In this document: positions 8,240 to 23,206 of the stretch, in pieces
Layout of the letters: every line of letters starts with the position of its first letter
Position numbering within the stretch: the stretch's first letter is position 1
Assembly (NCBI GenBank): GCA_963794685.1
Contig: CAWCFK010000020.1
Span: 337,813 to 401,812, forward strand
Direction: 5' to 3'
DNA: 64,000 nt
DNA from: CAVTWH01 sp963794685
GTDB lineage: Bacteria; Actinomycetota; Actinomycetes; Mycobacteriales; Micromonosporaceae
The notes under the pieces: generated by a model
The model's input: the letters and a program-made list of their open reading frames with translations, nothing else
The model's database searches: none
What the model was told of the DNA's origin: nothing
Made by a program: the position numbers and the translations under genes

Positions 8240-9035
8240 CAGCGGCTTCCCTTGGGGCGCAGGAGCTTGGTCAGCAGCAGGGTGACGATCGCGATCAGCG
8301 CGAGCACGGTGGCCGCGGCGAACGCGGCCGTCTGGTCGTAGTTCTGGTACCGCTCCTCGACGAACAGCGTCAGGGTCTGGGTCTGCGCCGACCAGCCGGC
8401 CGGAGACCACCGCCACCGCGCCGTACTCGCCGAGCGCCCGGGCCAGGCAGAGCACCACGCCGTAGGCGAGCGCCCAGCGGATGCCGGGGATGGTGATCCG
8501 GCGGAACGTCTGCCACCGGCCGGCGCCCAGCGTGTGCGCGGCCTGCTCCTGCTCCTCGCCCATCTCCTCGCAGCACCGGCACGATCGCCCGGACCACCAG
8601 CGGCAGCGACACGAAGACGGTGGCCAGCACCATGCCCGGGCGTGCGAGAAGATGACCTGGATGCCGTGCCGCTCCAGCCAGCCGCCGGCCGGCGCGTACT
8701 TGCCGTACACCAGGATCAGCGCGAGCCCGACGACCACCGGCGAGACCGCCAGCGGCAGGTCGATCAGCGCGCTGAGGATGCCGCTTGCCGGGGAAGTTGC
8801 GGCGGGCCAGCAGCAGCGCGGTGACCGACGCCGAAGACGGTGTTGAGCACCACCGCCCAGATGCGCGACCTGGAGCGTCACCTTGAAGGCGTGCACCGCG
8901 TCGTCGGTGGTCAGCGCGTCGAAGACCGGGCCGAGGCCGTCGCTCGAAGGTGCGCCAGCCGATCAGGCCGACCGGGAGGACCAGCAGGAACAGCAGGTAG
9001 ACCAGGGCGACGCCGCGCAGCGCGTACTTAGCCAC
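8239..9035 (-). CDS. cysW: Sulfate ABC transporter permease, eight apparent insertions
   Basis: Inner permease subunit of the sulfate importer. The pieces, read in alternating frames, give AKYALRGVALVYLLFLLVLPVG, then LSALIDLPLAVSPVVVGLALIL, LATVFVSLPLVVRAIVPVL and the permease EAA loop EEQEQAAHTLGAGRWQTF. They continue to ARALGEYGAVAVVSG and RYQNYDQTAAFAAATVL. Single extra bases sit near 8394, 8575, 8635, 8642, 8784, 8829, 8866 and 8946. Removing them yields one protein of about 262 residues with six membrane helices. The start is GTG 9035, overlapping cysT by 8 bases. Confidence 0.8.
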
Positions 9036-9922
9036 GGCGGGACCCCCAACGCTGGACGAGGTCGAGCAGCGAGCAGCACCACGAACGCGACCACCAGCAG
9101 CGCCGTCGAGATGGCCGCGGCGCCGTTGGTGCTGGTCGCTCTCGATGCGGCCGTAGATGTTCACCGCGGCGACCTGGGTGTGCAGCGGGATGTTGCCGGT
9201 GATCAGGATCGGTCGAGCCGAACTCGGCGATCGCCCGGGTGAAGGCCAGGCCGGCGCCGGAGATCATCGCGGGTACCAGGTTGGGCAGGACGATCCGGCG
9301 GAAGGTGGTCCACGGCGCCGGCGCCCAGCGAGTGCGCCGCCTGCTCCATGTCCCGGTCGAGCTCCAGCAGCACCGGCTGCACGGTGCGCACCACGAACGG
9401 CAGCGTGACGAACAGCAGGGCCACCACCACACCGACCCGGGTGTACGCGAGGTTGATGTGCAGCGGGCTGTTCGCGCCGTACGAGCGCCAGCAGCACCAG
9501 GCCGGCGACGATGGTCGGCAGCGCGAACGGCAGGTCGATCAGCGCGTCGACGACGGCCTTGCCGGGGAACGAGTCGCGGACCAGCACCCAGGCGATGAGG
9601 GTGCCCATCACCACGTTGATCAGCGCGACCAGCGCCGAGGCGACGATGGTGAGCTTGAGCGCGGCCCAGGCGTCCGGGGTGGTGATCGCGGCCCAGAACG
9701 CCGACCAGCCGCCCTTGGTCGCCGTGCCAGACCACCGCGGCGAGCGGGATCAGCACGATCAGGCTGAGGTAGCAGCACCGCGGAGCCCAGCCCGCAGCCC
9801 GGTGCCCGGCGGCGGCGCGGGCGGACCCGCGGCGGCTTGTCCGGCGCGGCGGCGGAGGCGCCGCGACCGGGCCCGGCGTGAGTGCCGGACCCGGTCGCGA
9901 GTTCGCGTTCAGTGGTGGCCAC
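9028..9922 (-). CDS. cysT: Sulfate ABC transporter permease, seven apparent insertions
   Basis: Second permease subunit, partner of CysW. The corrected protein is about 295 residues. A basic N-terminal arm is followed by LSLIVLIPLAAVVW, a FPGKAVVDALIDLPFALPTIVAGL segment, GVVVALLFVTLPFVVRTVQPVL and the EAA loop DMEQAAHSLGAGAWTTFRRI. It ends FTRAIAEFGS and IPLHTQVAAVNIYGRIES. Frame breaks near 9070, 9131, 9209, 9316, 9482, 9727 and 9773 are each cured by removing one base. The start is GTG 9922, three bases after the sbp stop. The high break density with an intact protein sequence points to sequencing error. Confidence 0.8.
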
Positions 9923-9924
9923 GG

Positions 9925-10971
9925 CTACTTGGAGGCCGTCGGGCTCGGTGCGGCCGAGGTGGCGATGCCCAGCTTCTGCTCGATGCGTGGCCATCACGCT
10001 CTTGCTCGGGTCGAACAGGTCCTTGTTCACCTTGGACCAGCCACCCAGGTCCTTGATGGTGAACAGCTGCGCCGGGGTCGGGAAGCTCGGGCCGCCGGCG
10101 CCCTTGACGACCGGCCGGTACCCGTTCTCGGCGTAGATCTTCTGCGCGGCCGGCGGTGTGCAGCAAGTCCAGGAACGCCTTGGCCTCGGTCGGGTGCGCG
10201 CTGTTGGTGGTGACCGCGATCGGGTTCTCGATCAGGATGGTGGCGTCCGGCACCGTGTAGTCGATCGTCCTGCTCGTTCTTCTGCGCGAAGATCGCCTCG
10301 TTCTCGTACGAGATGATCGCGTCACCCTTGCCGGAGGTGAAGGTCTGCAGCGACGCCCGGCCGCTGCTGTCCTGCACCGGCACGTTGTTGAACAGCGCCT
10401 GCAGGTACGCCGCGCCGGTCGCCTTGTCCGCGCCCTTGTTGGACTTGGCGCCGTAGCCGGCGAGGATGTTCCACTTGGCGCCGCCCGAGGTGAACGGGTT
10501 CGGGGTGAGCACCTGGACGCCCGGCTTGGTCAGGTCGTCCCAGTCCGTTGATGCTTCTTCGGGTTGCCCTTGCGGGTGCCGATCACCGCCACCGAGTCGG
10601 TGATCATGCCCTTGTACTGGTCGCTGTTCCAGCGACGCGTCGACCAGCTTGGCGGTGACCAGGCGGGTGATGTCCGGCTCCAGCGAGAAGGCCACGAGGT
10701 CGGCCTTGAGTCCGGCGGCGACCGCCCGGCTCTGGTCGCCGGAGGCGCCGTAGGACTGGGTGAACTTGATGTTCTTGCCGCCGTCGGTCTTCTGGTACGC
10801 CTTGATGAGCGCCTCGTACGCCGCCTGCGGCGTGGAGTACGCCACCAGCGACAGGGTCACGGTCGGCTTGTCGCTCTTGGAGTCCCCACCGCAGGCGGTC
10901 AGTGACGCGGCGGCAACGGTGAGTGCAGCGACTGCGGCGATTGCCCTGATCTTCGGCCCCACTATGCCCAT
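9925..10971 (-). CDS. Sulfate-binding lipoprotein, six apparent insertions
   Basis: Extracellular solute-binding protein of the sulfate importer. It has a lipoprotein signal with lipobox LTAC-GG at about residues 24-29. The mature part opens TVTLSLVAYSTPQAAYEALIKAY and contains ASGDQSRAVAAGLKADLVAFS. It continues PFTSGGAKWNILAGYGA and KGDAIISYENEAIFAQKNEQ, all typical of the Sbp/CysP family. Frame breaks near 9987, 10150, 10267, 10549, 10557 and 10628 are each repaired by deleting one base. The repaired protein is about 340 residues, the usual size. It is first gene of the operon. Confidence 0.85.
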
Positions 10972-11260
10972 CCCTAGTTTGTCGACTTGAGTAGTAGGAA
11001 ATATAGGCTTGATGGGAACGATGGGTCAAGCTCCGATCATCAACCGTTCATATGAATTGATGGCAGCACTCAGCCGACGGCCGGCTCACCCGACCGGCCG
11101 GCACCCCCGCCGAACGGCCCGGCACCCACCTCGATCAGCCACCGCGGCCGGTTCGCCAACGGGTGGGGCAGCGGCGTGGAGATCGCGATCCGCTCCCCGA
11201 ACATGAAGCGGGACAACACATCCGGGGATCAGACCGTGATCTTGAAGCCCCAGTCCCCGG
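10972..11260. other. Sulfate operon leader and gene-free stretch
   Basis: No convincing gene. The part nearest sbp (10972-11060) is markedly A/T-rich for this genome and on the complement reads GCCTATATTTCCTACTACTC, a plausible promoter and Rrf2-type operator zone. The part from 11060 to 11260 is ordinary high-GC sequence. One short complement frame (about 45 codons, ATG near 11201) has no recognisable features. Confidence 0.4.
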
Positions 11261-11728
11261 TCAGGACCAGGCGGTGGGGTCGAGCGCGAGCGCGCGGACC
11301 CGGTCGGGGAGTTGCTTGGCGGCGACCTCGGCGATGGTGACCAGCTCGAGGATCTCCCGCTCGCTGGCCCGCAGGGCGATCCAGACCTCCTGCAGGGCCT
11401 CGGCCGAGCCGGAGTAGCCGACCTTCTCCGGGCGCTGGCCGCGCACGTTCGCGAGTGGACCGTCGATCACCCGGATGATGTCGGCGAGGGTGATCTCGGT
11501 GGCCGGGCGGGCCAGCCGGTACCCGCCCTCCGGGCCGCGCTGCGCGGTGACCACGCCGCCCCGGCGCAGTTGCAGCAGGATGCTCTCCAGGAACTTCGGC
11601 GGGATGCCCTGCCGCTCGGCCAACTGCTCCGCGGTGACCGGGCCGGGCACGCCGTCGGCAGCCTGGTGCGCGGCGGCCAACTCGACGGCGGCGCGCAGCG
11701 CGTAGTCCACCCGGGCAGAGAGTCGCAT
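11261..11728 (-). CDS. Rrf2-family transcriptional regulator
   Basis: A 155-residue Rrf2 protein. MRLSARVDYALRAAVELAAA begins the winged helix, IPPKFLESILLQLRRGGVV is the recognition helix, and RGPEGGYRLARPATEITLADIIRVIDGPL is the wing and linker. Like the regulator at 6764 it has no cysteine triad and so should not carry an iron-sulfur cluster. It matches the actinobacterial CymR/CysR-like class tied to cysteine and sulfate metabolism, and it sits just upstream of the sulfate-transport operon on the same strand. The ATG at 11728 follows GATAAT and AAGGA. Confidence 0.85.
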   Translation of the reverse strand: MRLSARVDYALRAAVELAAAHQAADGVPGPVTAEQLAERQGIPPKFLESILLQLRRGGVVTAQRGPEGGYRLARPATEITLADIIRVIDGPLANVRGQRPEKVGYSGSAEALQEVWIALRASEREILELVTIAEVAAKQLPDRVRALALDPTAWS

Positions 11729-11851
11729 TCCTTGATTATCACGCAACACCCCACGCACCGGGCACACCGGGCCCCAGGCACTCAGCGGCCCGGCTGCGCC
11801 GCCACCCCGGAGCGCGGGCGGTCGGCACGGGACGGATCGGCAGCGGGCGGG

Positions 11852-12741
11852 TCAGCCGCCGACGCGGCGGAGCAGGCCTTCCTGTACGGCGCTGGCGATG
11901 TGCCGGCCGTCTGCGGTGAACATCCGGCCGGTGGCCAGGCCCCGGGCGTCCGAGGCGGACGGGCTCCAGCAGTCGTAGAGGAACCAGTCGTCGGCCCGGA
12001 ACGGGCGGTGGAACCACAGCGCGTGGTCCAGGCTGGCGCCCATCACCCCGCCCGGTCCCCAGACTTCGCCGTGCACGGCGAGCACCGAGTCGAGCAGGGT
12101 CAGGTCGGAGGCGTAGGTCAGCGCGCACGCGTGCAGCAGCGGGTCGTCGGGCAGCTTGCCGTCGATCCGCATCCAGACCCGCTGGCGGCGGTTGGCCGGC
12201 CGTTCGCCGGCCGGTACCCAGCCGGGTTCGTCGAGGTAGCGGGCGTCGATCGGGCGCGGGATGGTCTGGAAGATCATCAACCGATCCGGGTACGGCGCCA
12301 GCCACTGCGCCATCGTCGGCGCCTCGTCCGGGCTCGGCAGCCCGGCCGGCTCGGCTCCTGGTGGTCGATGCCGGACTCGGGGACGTGGAACGAGGCCGAC
12401 ATGAAGAAGATGACCTTGCCGTGCTGGGAGGCGACCGAGCGGCGGACCGAGAAGGTACGCCCGTCCCGGATGTTCTCCACCGCGTACCGGATCGGCTCGT
12501 GCGGGTCACCGGGACGGACGAAGTACCCGTGCAGCGAGTGCACCCACCGGTCGCCCGGCACCGTCCGGCCGGCCGCGACCAGCGCCTGGGCGGCCACCTG
12601 GCCGCCGAAGACCCGCTGCAGGCCGACCTTCGGGCTGACGCCCTGGAACAGCGCGTCGTCGGTCTGTTCCAGGTCGAGCAGGGCCAGCAGCTCGTCGACG
12701 GCGCTCTGCCCCGTGACCTGCCCGGTGACCGGCTCGGTCAA
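11852..12741 (-). CDS. tesB: Acyl-CoA thioesterase II, one apparent frameshift
   Basis: A double hot-dog thioesterase that hydrolyses acyl-CoA to free acid and CoA. The N-terminal half has LFQGVSPKVGLQRVFGGQVAAQAL and VHSLHGYFVRPGDPHEPI. The C-terminal half has ASLDHALWFHRPFRADDW and ASAVQEGLLR, carrying the expected Asp, Ser/Thr and Gln catalytic positions. The two halves lie in different frames. A missing base near 12356 (after GIDHQEP) would fuse them into about 296 residues, the family's usual size. Translation starts at a TTG overlapping the pyruvate kinase stop. Confidence 0.8.
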
Positions 12742-14170
12742 CGCGTGTCCACCAACGAACCGAGCTGGTGTACCCGCAGCGTGTTGGTCGAGCCCGGGGT
12801 TCCGGGCGGGCTACCGGCCACCACCACGACGTAGTCGCCGGCGTTCGCCAGGCCCAGTTGCAGCAGGGTCCGGTCGACCTGGCGGAACATGTCGTCGGTG
12901 TGGTGCACGTAGGGCACCAGGTAGCTCTCCACGCCCCAGGAGAGCTGGAGCTGGCCGCGGGCCGAGGGCTCCGGGGTGAGCGCGAACAGCGGCAGGTTGG
13001 AGTGCAGTCGGGCCAGCCGGCGCACGGTGTCACCGGTCTGCGAGAAGGCGACCAGCGCCTTCGCCCCGATCGAGTTGGCGATGTTGACGGCCGCGCTGGT
13101 CAGCGCGCCGCCGCGGGTACGCGGGTCGTGCAGCAGGCGGGGTACCGCGAAGGAGCCGGCCTCGGTGGTCTCCACGATCCGGGCCATGGTGGCGACGGTG
13201 AGCACCGGGTACTTGCCCACGCTGGTCTCGCCGGAGAGCATCACCGCGTCCGCGCCGTCGAGCACCGCGTTGGCGACGTCGGAGGCCTCGGCCCGGGTCG
13301 GCCGCGAGTTCTCGATCATCGAGTCGAGCATCTGGGTGGCCACGATCACCGGCTTCGCCGACTCCCGGCCGAGCTGCACGCACCGCTTCTGCACCAGGGG
13401 TACCTGGTCGAGCGGCATCTCCACGCCGAGGTCGCCACGGGCCACCATGATCGCGTCGAAGGCGTCGACGATGGCCTCGAGGTTGGCCACCGCCTCCGGC
13501 TTCTCGATCTTGGCGATGACCGGCCGGCGTACCCCGACCTCGTCCATGATGTCGTGGACCAGCTTGATGTCGTCCGGCGAACGGACGAACGACAGGGCGA
13601 CCAGGTCGACTCCGAGGGAGAGCGCGAAGCGCAGGTCCTCGGCGTCCTTGTCGGACATCGCCGGCACGCTGACGGCCACGTTGGGCAGCGAGACGCCCTT
13701 GTTGTTGGAGACCGGGCCGCCCTCGACCACCAGGCACTCGATCTCGGTGCCGCCGCTGACCGCCTTGACCTCCACAGCCACCCGGCCGTCGTCGATCAGC
13801 AGCCGGTCGCCCGCCTTCACCTCGGCCGGCAGCTTGCGGTAGGTGCAGGAGACCCGGTCGGGGTACCGAGGATGACCTCGCTGGTGATCACCACGCTGTC
13901 GCCGGTGCGCCACTCGTGCGGGCCGTCCGCGAACTTGCCCAGGCGGATCTTGGGGCCCTGCAGGTCGGCGAGGATGCCGACCGGCTTGCCGGCCGCCTCG
14001 GCGGCTTCCCGGACCCGGCGGTAGATCTGCTCGTGGTCGGCGTGCGAGCCGTGGCTGAAGTTGAGTCGGGCGACATCCATGCCGGCGTCAATCAGGCCCC
14101 GGATGCGCTCGGGACTGGCGACGGCGGGGCCCATGGTACAAACGATCTTGGCGCGGCGCTTCACGGACAT
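12738..14170 (-). CDS. pyk: Pyruvate kinase, one apparent frameshift
   Basis: Last step of glycolysis: phosphoenolpyruvate plus ADP to pyruvate plus ATP. The N-terminus RAKIVCTMGPA and ARLNFSHG are followed, after a frame break near 13866, by the rest of the barrel. That contains VIAKIEKPEAV (catalytic Lys), IMVARGDLGVEMPL (metal ligands), VATQMLDSMI and ADAVMLSGETSVGKYP, then the C-terminal allosteric domain. One missing G in a G-run explains the break. The restored length of about 478 residues is normal. It is followed directly by tesB. Confidence 0.9.
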
Positions 14171-14373
14171 GAGGCTAGGCCTTCCGGTGTTCGGGCGGTC
14201 AGCCGCCCGGGCGTTGCGGGGGAAACGTCCGGTTAAGGATTCCCTCCTCCGGACGACCCGCCAGCAACGTCGGTGGCAGTCAGAGGCGATCGTATGCCTA
14301 CCCGCCCCCACCCCCGACCGGCAGGTACCCGAGCCGACAGACCCCGCCCGACCCCGGACGCCGTCAGTTCGCA

Positions 14374-14413
14374 GTCGTTGGGGGTCGTCCCAGCTCGGAC
14401 GACCCCCAACGAC
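14374..14413 (-). terminator. Hairpin terminator after gltD
   Basis: A perfect 17-bp stem (GTCGTTGGGGGTCGTCC at 14374-14390 with its complement at 14397-14413) encloses a 6-base loop. It lies 17 bases beyond the gltD stop. No T-run follows on the complement, as is common for actinobacterial hairpin terminators. Confidence 0.75.
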
Positions 14414-14430
14414 CCCACGGTCAACAGGCG

Positions 14431-15903
14431 TCAGCGGGTGCTGGCGGCCAGGGGGGCGGCGGCGGGGTGGACCGGCGCCGGGAGGCTGCCGGCGCCACCG
14501 AGGTAGGTGTGGATCGCGGCGGCCGCGGCGCGGCCCTCGGCGATCGCCCAGACGATCAGCGACGCGCCCCGGTGCATGTCGCCGGCCACGAAGACGCCTC
14601 GGCGCCCGGTCTGCCAGTTGGCGTCGGTGTCGATGCCGCCGCGCCGGTTGCGGGCCAGGCCGGACTGCTCCAGCAGCGGACCGTCCTCGGTACCCTCGAA
14701 GCCGATCGCCAGCAGCACCAGGTCGGCCGGGATCAGCCGCTCGGTACCCGGCACCACGGTCACCGATCCGCCGGCCGTCGACCTTCTCCACCACCACTTC
14801 GGCCAGCCGGATCTGCTCCAGCCGAGACGTACCCACGAACTCCTGCACCGCCACCGCGAAGGTGCGCTCGCCGCCCTCCTCGTGCGCCGGGTACTGGCGC
14901 AGGATCCACGGCCAGGTCGGCCACGGGTCGCGCCCCTCGTCCCGGGCCTGCGGCGGCAGCGGGTAGATGTCGAGCTGGGTGACGCTGGCCGCGCCCTGCC
15001 GGTGGGCCACCCCCAGGCAGTCGGCGGCGGTGTCGCCACCACCGATGATGATCACGTGCTTGCCGGCGGCGTCGATCTCGGCGCCCGGCGAGCGGCCGGC
15101 CACCACCCGGTTCGAGGCGACCAGGTGCTCCATCGCCAGGTGTACGCCGGGCAGCGCGCGGCCGGCGGTGTCCGGCATGTCCCGGCCGGCCAGCGCCCCG
15201 GCGGCCAGCAGCACCGCGTCGTGCCGCTCGCGCAGCTCGGCGACGGTGACGTCGGTGCCGATCGCGCAGCCGGTGACGAACTGGACGCCCTCGGCCGTCA
15301 ACTGCTCAAGCCGCGCGTCGATGTGCTGCTTCTCCAGCTTGAAGTCGGGGATGCCGTAGCGCATCAGGCCGCCGAGGGCGTCGTCGCGCTCGTACACGGT
15401 GACCGCGTGCCCGGCCCGGGCCAGCTGCTGCGCGGCGGCCAGCCCGGCCGGGCCGGAGCCGACCACGGCCACACGTCTTGCCGGAGCGCTCCGGCGCCGG
15501 CTGCGGGGTGACCAGACCCAGCTCGAACGAGCGGTTGGTGATCTCGACCTCGACCTGCTTGATGGTGACCGCGTTGCCGCCGCCGATGCCCAGCACGCAG
15601 GCCGCCTCGCACGGTGCCGGGCAGAGCCGGCCGGTGAACTCCGGGAAGTTGTTCGTCGCGTGCAGCTGCTCGCTGGCGTACTCCCACTGCCCGGTACGGA
15701 CCAGGTCGTTCCAGTCCGGGATCCGGTTGCCCAGCGGGCAGCCGTGGTGGCAGAACGGGATGCCGCAGTCCATGCAGCGGGTGGCCTGCTCGCGGATCAG
15801 CGAGTCGGACGCGGCCGGGTACACCTCGTGCCAGTCCAGGATGCGCACCGGCACCGGCCGCCGGGCGGGCAGCTTGCGCTCGTAGCGCAGGAAGCCCTGC
15901 GGG

Positions 15904-15911
<8 letters not shown>
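14431..15911 (-). CDS. gltD: Glutamate synthase small subunit, two apparent frameshifts
   Basis: NADPH-binding subunit of glutamate synthase. It passes electrons through FAD and iron-sulfur clusters to the large subunit. Two cysteine groups are visible (CMDCGIPFCHHGC and CPAPCEAAC). An FAD-binding AVVGSGPAGLAAAQQL motif follows, then a second dinucleotide site IIIGGGDTAADCLG. The C-terminus reads GVFVAGDMHRGASLIVWAI. Single-base breaks lie at about 15476 and 14775; repair gives about 493 residues. The ATG at 15911 follows GGAGG and overlaps the gltB stop by 8 bases, so the two are translated together. Confidence 0.9.
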
Positions 15912-20503
<4,592 letters not shown>

Positions 20504-20681
20504 CGGACCTCCTGACGTCTGCTTCCGGGGATGTTCTTCCGGAGATTGGTGCGGTGGGACGACGTCGGCCCGGCGTGTTTTGTTGAGTCTACGTTAATCG
20601 TCGGTGCAGGCAGCAGTACCGACCGGATCACAGCTGGCCCCCTGGGAACCAGGAGGCAGGTGGCGGTGTGTTATGGGCGTG

Positions 20682-21884
20682 TTACGGGCCGGCTGGCGGC
20701 TTCAGCTGGCGGACCATTCCGGAGACACGGCTGAGAAGTCCGGGTGAGCGCCCGAAGGCGGCCTCCCGGGCGCGGGCAAGCCCGCCGCCGCCGAGCGCGG
20801 CGCCCACCCGCCGGGTCTGCCGCACGATCCGGGCCACCCGGGGTCGCCGGTCGCGGGTGTAGGTGTCCAGCGCGGCGCCGAGCGAGCGCCCCGGGATGGC
20901 CTCCCGGACCAGGTCCCGCAGCATCGCCGCGTCCTCAAGCGCGAGGCACGCGCCCTGGCTGAGCTGGTGTCCCATAGCGTGCGCGGCATCGCCGAGCAGC
21001 GCGTACCCGCCAGTGCCGGAGGGGAACGCGAACGTCCGCGGCAGCGGTCGCAACTCCCCCACCTGGTGCTGGATCAGGTCGCCGGGTTCGGTGGCGGCCA
21101 GCAGGTCGCCGATCGGCGCGTGCCAGTCGGCGAACCAGCGGCGCAGCAGGCTGAGCTGGGTGGCGGGCGGCTCGGGCCGGCAGGCGCCGGGCACGGTGGC
21201 CACCCAGTAGATGCCGCCCCGGCTGGAGCCGCCGGCGGAGCCTCGCTCGCCCAGCAGCGCGTACCGGAAGCGGTGTCCGGCGCCGAACGTCTCGCCGCCG
21301 TTGCCGATCTGGGCGGCCAGTTTCGGGGCCCGGTACCAGGGGATCACTGCCCGCCATGCGGCGCTGCCGGCGGCGACGGCGGTGGACTCGGGCGCGAGCC
21401 GGCGGCGTACCACGCTGTCCAGGCCGTCGGCGGCGACCACCAGGTCGGCCTCCCAGGTCTGCGACCCGTCACCGACCGCGGGCCGGTCCGCGCCGGGCAT
21501 CCGTACCGTGCGGATGCCCACCCCGGTCCGGATATCGATCTTCTCGCCCAGCCCGGCCACCAGCGCGTCGTGCAGATCTTCCCGGTGTACGACCAGGGCC
21601 TGCGCGAGGTCTTCGTCAGTGGCCGCGTCCGGCTGGACGAGCCACTGCCCGTTGGGTCGGCGGACGCCCCGGATCGGCGCGGGGCTGGTGATCGCGGCCA
21701 GCCCGTCGGCCAGCCCCAGCCGGCGCAGGGCAGTCATCCCGGACGGCCACAGCAGCAGGGCGGCGCTGTCGCCCCGGATCCGCTCGCCGCGCTCCAGCAG
21801 GGTCACCTGCCACCCCGAACGGGTCAGCGCACCGGCCACCGCGAGCCCACCGATACCGGCTCCGACCACCACCGCCGTGCGCAT
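20682..21884 (-). CDS. FAD-dependent monooxygenase
   Basis: About 400 residues from ATG 21884. The N-terminal VVVGAGIGGLAVAGAL binds the ADP part of FAD. A middle region has WEADLVVAADGLDSVVRR, and the FAD-ribityl motif is GYALLGDAAHAMGHQLSQGACLALEDA. These define the UbiH/PHBH-type aromatic hydroxylases, which use NAD(P)H and O2. No substrate is suggested by the neighbours. The frame is open upstream straight into the lgt gene with no stop between them, so it is either a true fusion or an independent gene joined by a lost stop codon. No strong ribosome-binding site is visible at its own ATG. Confidence 0.8.
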   Translation of the reverse strand: MRTAVVVGAGIGGLAVAGALTRSGWQVTLLERGERIRGDSAALLLWPSGMTALRRLGLADGLAAITSPAPIRGVRRPNGQWLVQPDAATDEDLAQALVVHREDLHDALVAGLGEKIDIRTGVGIRTVRMPGADRPAVGDGSQTWEADLVVAADGLDSVVRRRLAPESTAVAAGSAAWRAVIPWYRAPKLAAQIGNGGETFGAGHRFRYALLGERGSAGGSSRGGIYWVATVPGACRPEPPATQLSLLRRWFADWHAPIGDLLAATEPGDLIQHQVGELRPLPRTFAFPSGTGGYALLGDAAHAMGHQLSQGACLALEDAAMLRDLVREAIPGRSLGAALDTYTRDRRPRVARIVRQTRRVGAALGGGGLARAREAAFGRSPGLLSRVSGMVRQLKPPAGP

Positions 21885-23117
21885 CGCGGGTGCCCTACTT
21901 CCGGCCGGTGGAGGCGTCGACCCCGGGTTCACTGACCCCGGCCCTGCCGCGCTGCTGCTCGCTGCCCTCGGCCTTGCCGGTCTCGGGCCTGCTGCCCGCG
22001 GATTCGCTGGCCGCAGCCCCGCTGGACTCGGCTCGCTGGCTCCGGTCACTGGACTCCGGTCGCTGCTCCGGCTGCCGGCGTCCGGGTCGCTGGCTTCCGG
22101 GTCGCTGGCTTCGGCTTCGGCGGTCTCAGCCTCAGCGGTGCCGGGTTCGCCGTCGGCGCGGGCCCGCGCGGTGGCCAGCTCGGCGCCCTCGGGGGCGTCG
22201 ACCATCCGGTACTCGCCGGCCGGGGACCGGGGAGCCGCGCCGCCGTCACCGGCCGGTGCGGTGACCAGCACCGCACGTTGCTGCACCGCGCCCCGGAAGC
22301 GGAGGAAGTAGGCCAGCGCGCCGAGGAAGACCAGGATGCTGATCCAGTCGTTGACCCGCAGGCCGAGGAAGTGGTTGGCCGGGTCGACGCGCAGCGCCTC
22401 GATCCAGAACCGACCCACCGTGTACGCCATCACGTAGATCGCAAACGCCCGGCCCCGACCGAACTTGTACCGCCGGTCCAGGTAGTAGATCAGCACGGCG
22501 ATGCCGACACACCACAGCGCCTCGTAGAGGAACGTGGGGTGGTAGAGCCGATCGGGGTGCAACGTGTCGACGGGCAGCGGCTTGTTGTCCGGGCCGAGGT
22601 CGGCTTTGCCGTCGGTCATGCTGTAGACCTTGAGGCCCCACGGCAGGCTGGTCGGACGGCCGTAGAGCTCGTTGTTGAACCAGTTGCCGAGCCGGCCGAT
22701 GGCCTGCGCGAGCGGCAGCCCGATGGCGAGCGCGTCGGCCACGAAGCTCAGCGCCAGGCCCCGCTGGCGGGCCCCGATCCACGCCCCCAGCGCGCCGCCC
22801 AGCACCCCGCCCCAGATGCCCAGGCCGCCGTGCCAGATCTGCAGCCACTCCCAGGCGCCGTGACCGTCGCCGAAGTACATCTCCGGGGAGGTGATCAGGC
22901 TGTAGACCCGGGAGCCGATGATGCCGAACGGGATCGCCCAGATCGCCAGGTCGAGCACCACCCACGGGGCCGTGCCACGAGCCCGCATCCGGCGGTCGGT
23001 GGTCACGCAGGCGACCACCATCCCGACGATGATGCAGAGGGCGTAGGCCCGGAGCGGAAACGGACCGATCGGCCAAATCGCCGTGGTGGGGCTCGGCAGC
23101 GCCGCGAGGCTGTTCAC
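21885..23117 (-). CDS. lgt: Prolipoprotein diacylglyceryl transferase
   Basis: Membrane enzyme that moves diacylglycerol from phosphatidylglycerol to the lipobox cysteine, the first step of lipoprotein maturation. About seven membrane helices are visible. Signature segments are WHGGLGIWGGVLGG, QAIGRLGNWFNNELYGRPT and YHPTFLYEALW. The core ends near residue 285. A long A/E/S/P-rich tail (about 285-410) follows, with repeats such as SDPEASDPDAG, and runs in frame into the FAD monooxygenase. The start is GTG 23117, with TAGCGT 8 bases upstream and no Shine-Dalgarno, so probably leaderless. The exact C-terminus is uncertain. Confidence 0.85.
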
Positions 23118-23206
23118 GGTTGCACACGCTACCGCTGCCGGGCCGCTCTGCGCCCCCTGGTCAGGCCGGCTGTTTTCCTGTACCGGAGGGCCTACTCTAG
23201 GTCACT

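Noticed and set aside
7968..10628. Sulfate operon as a genuine pseudogene cluster or a case of programmed frameshifting
   Set aside because: All changes are single insertions between intact codons with full residue conservation and no slippery-sequence or stimulatory structure; decay or recoding would not give 25 such sites.
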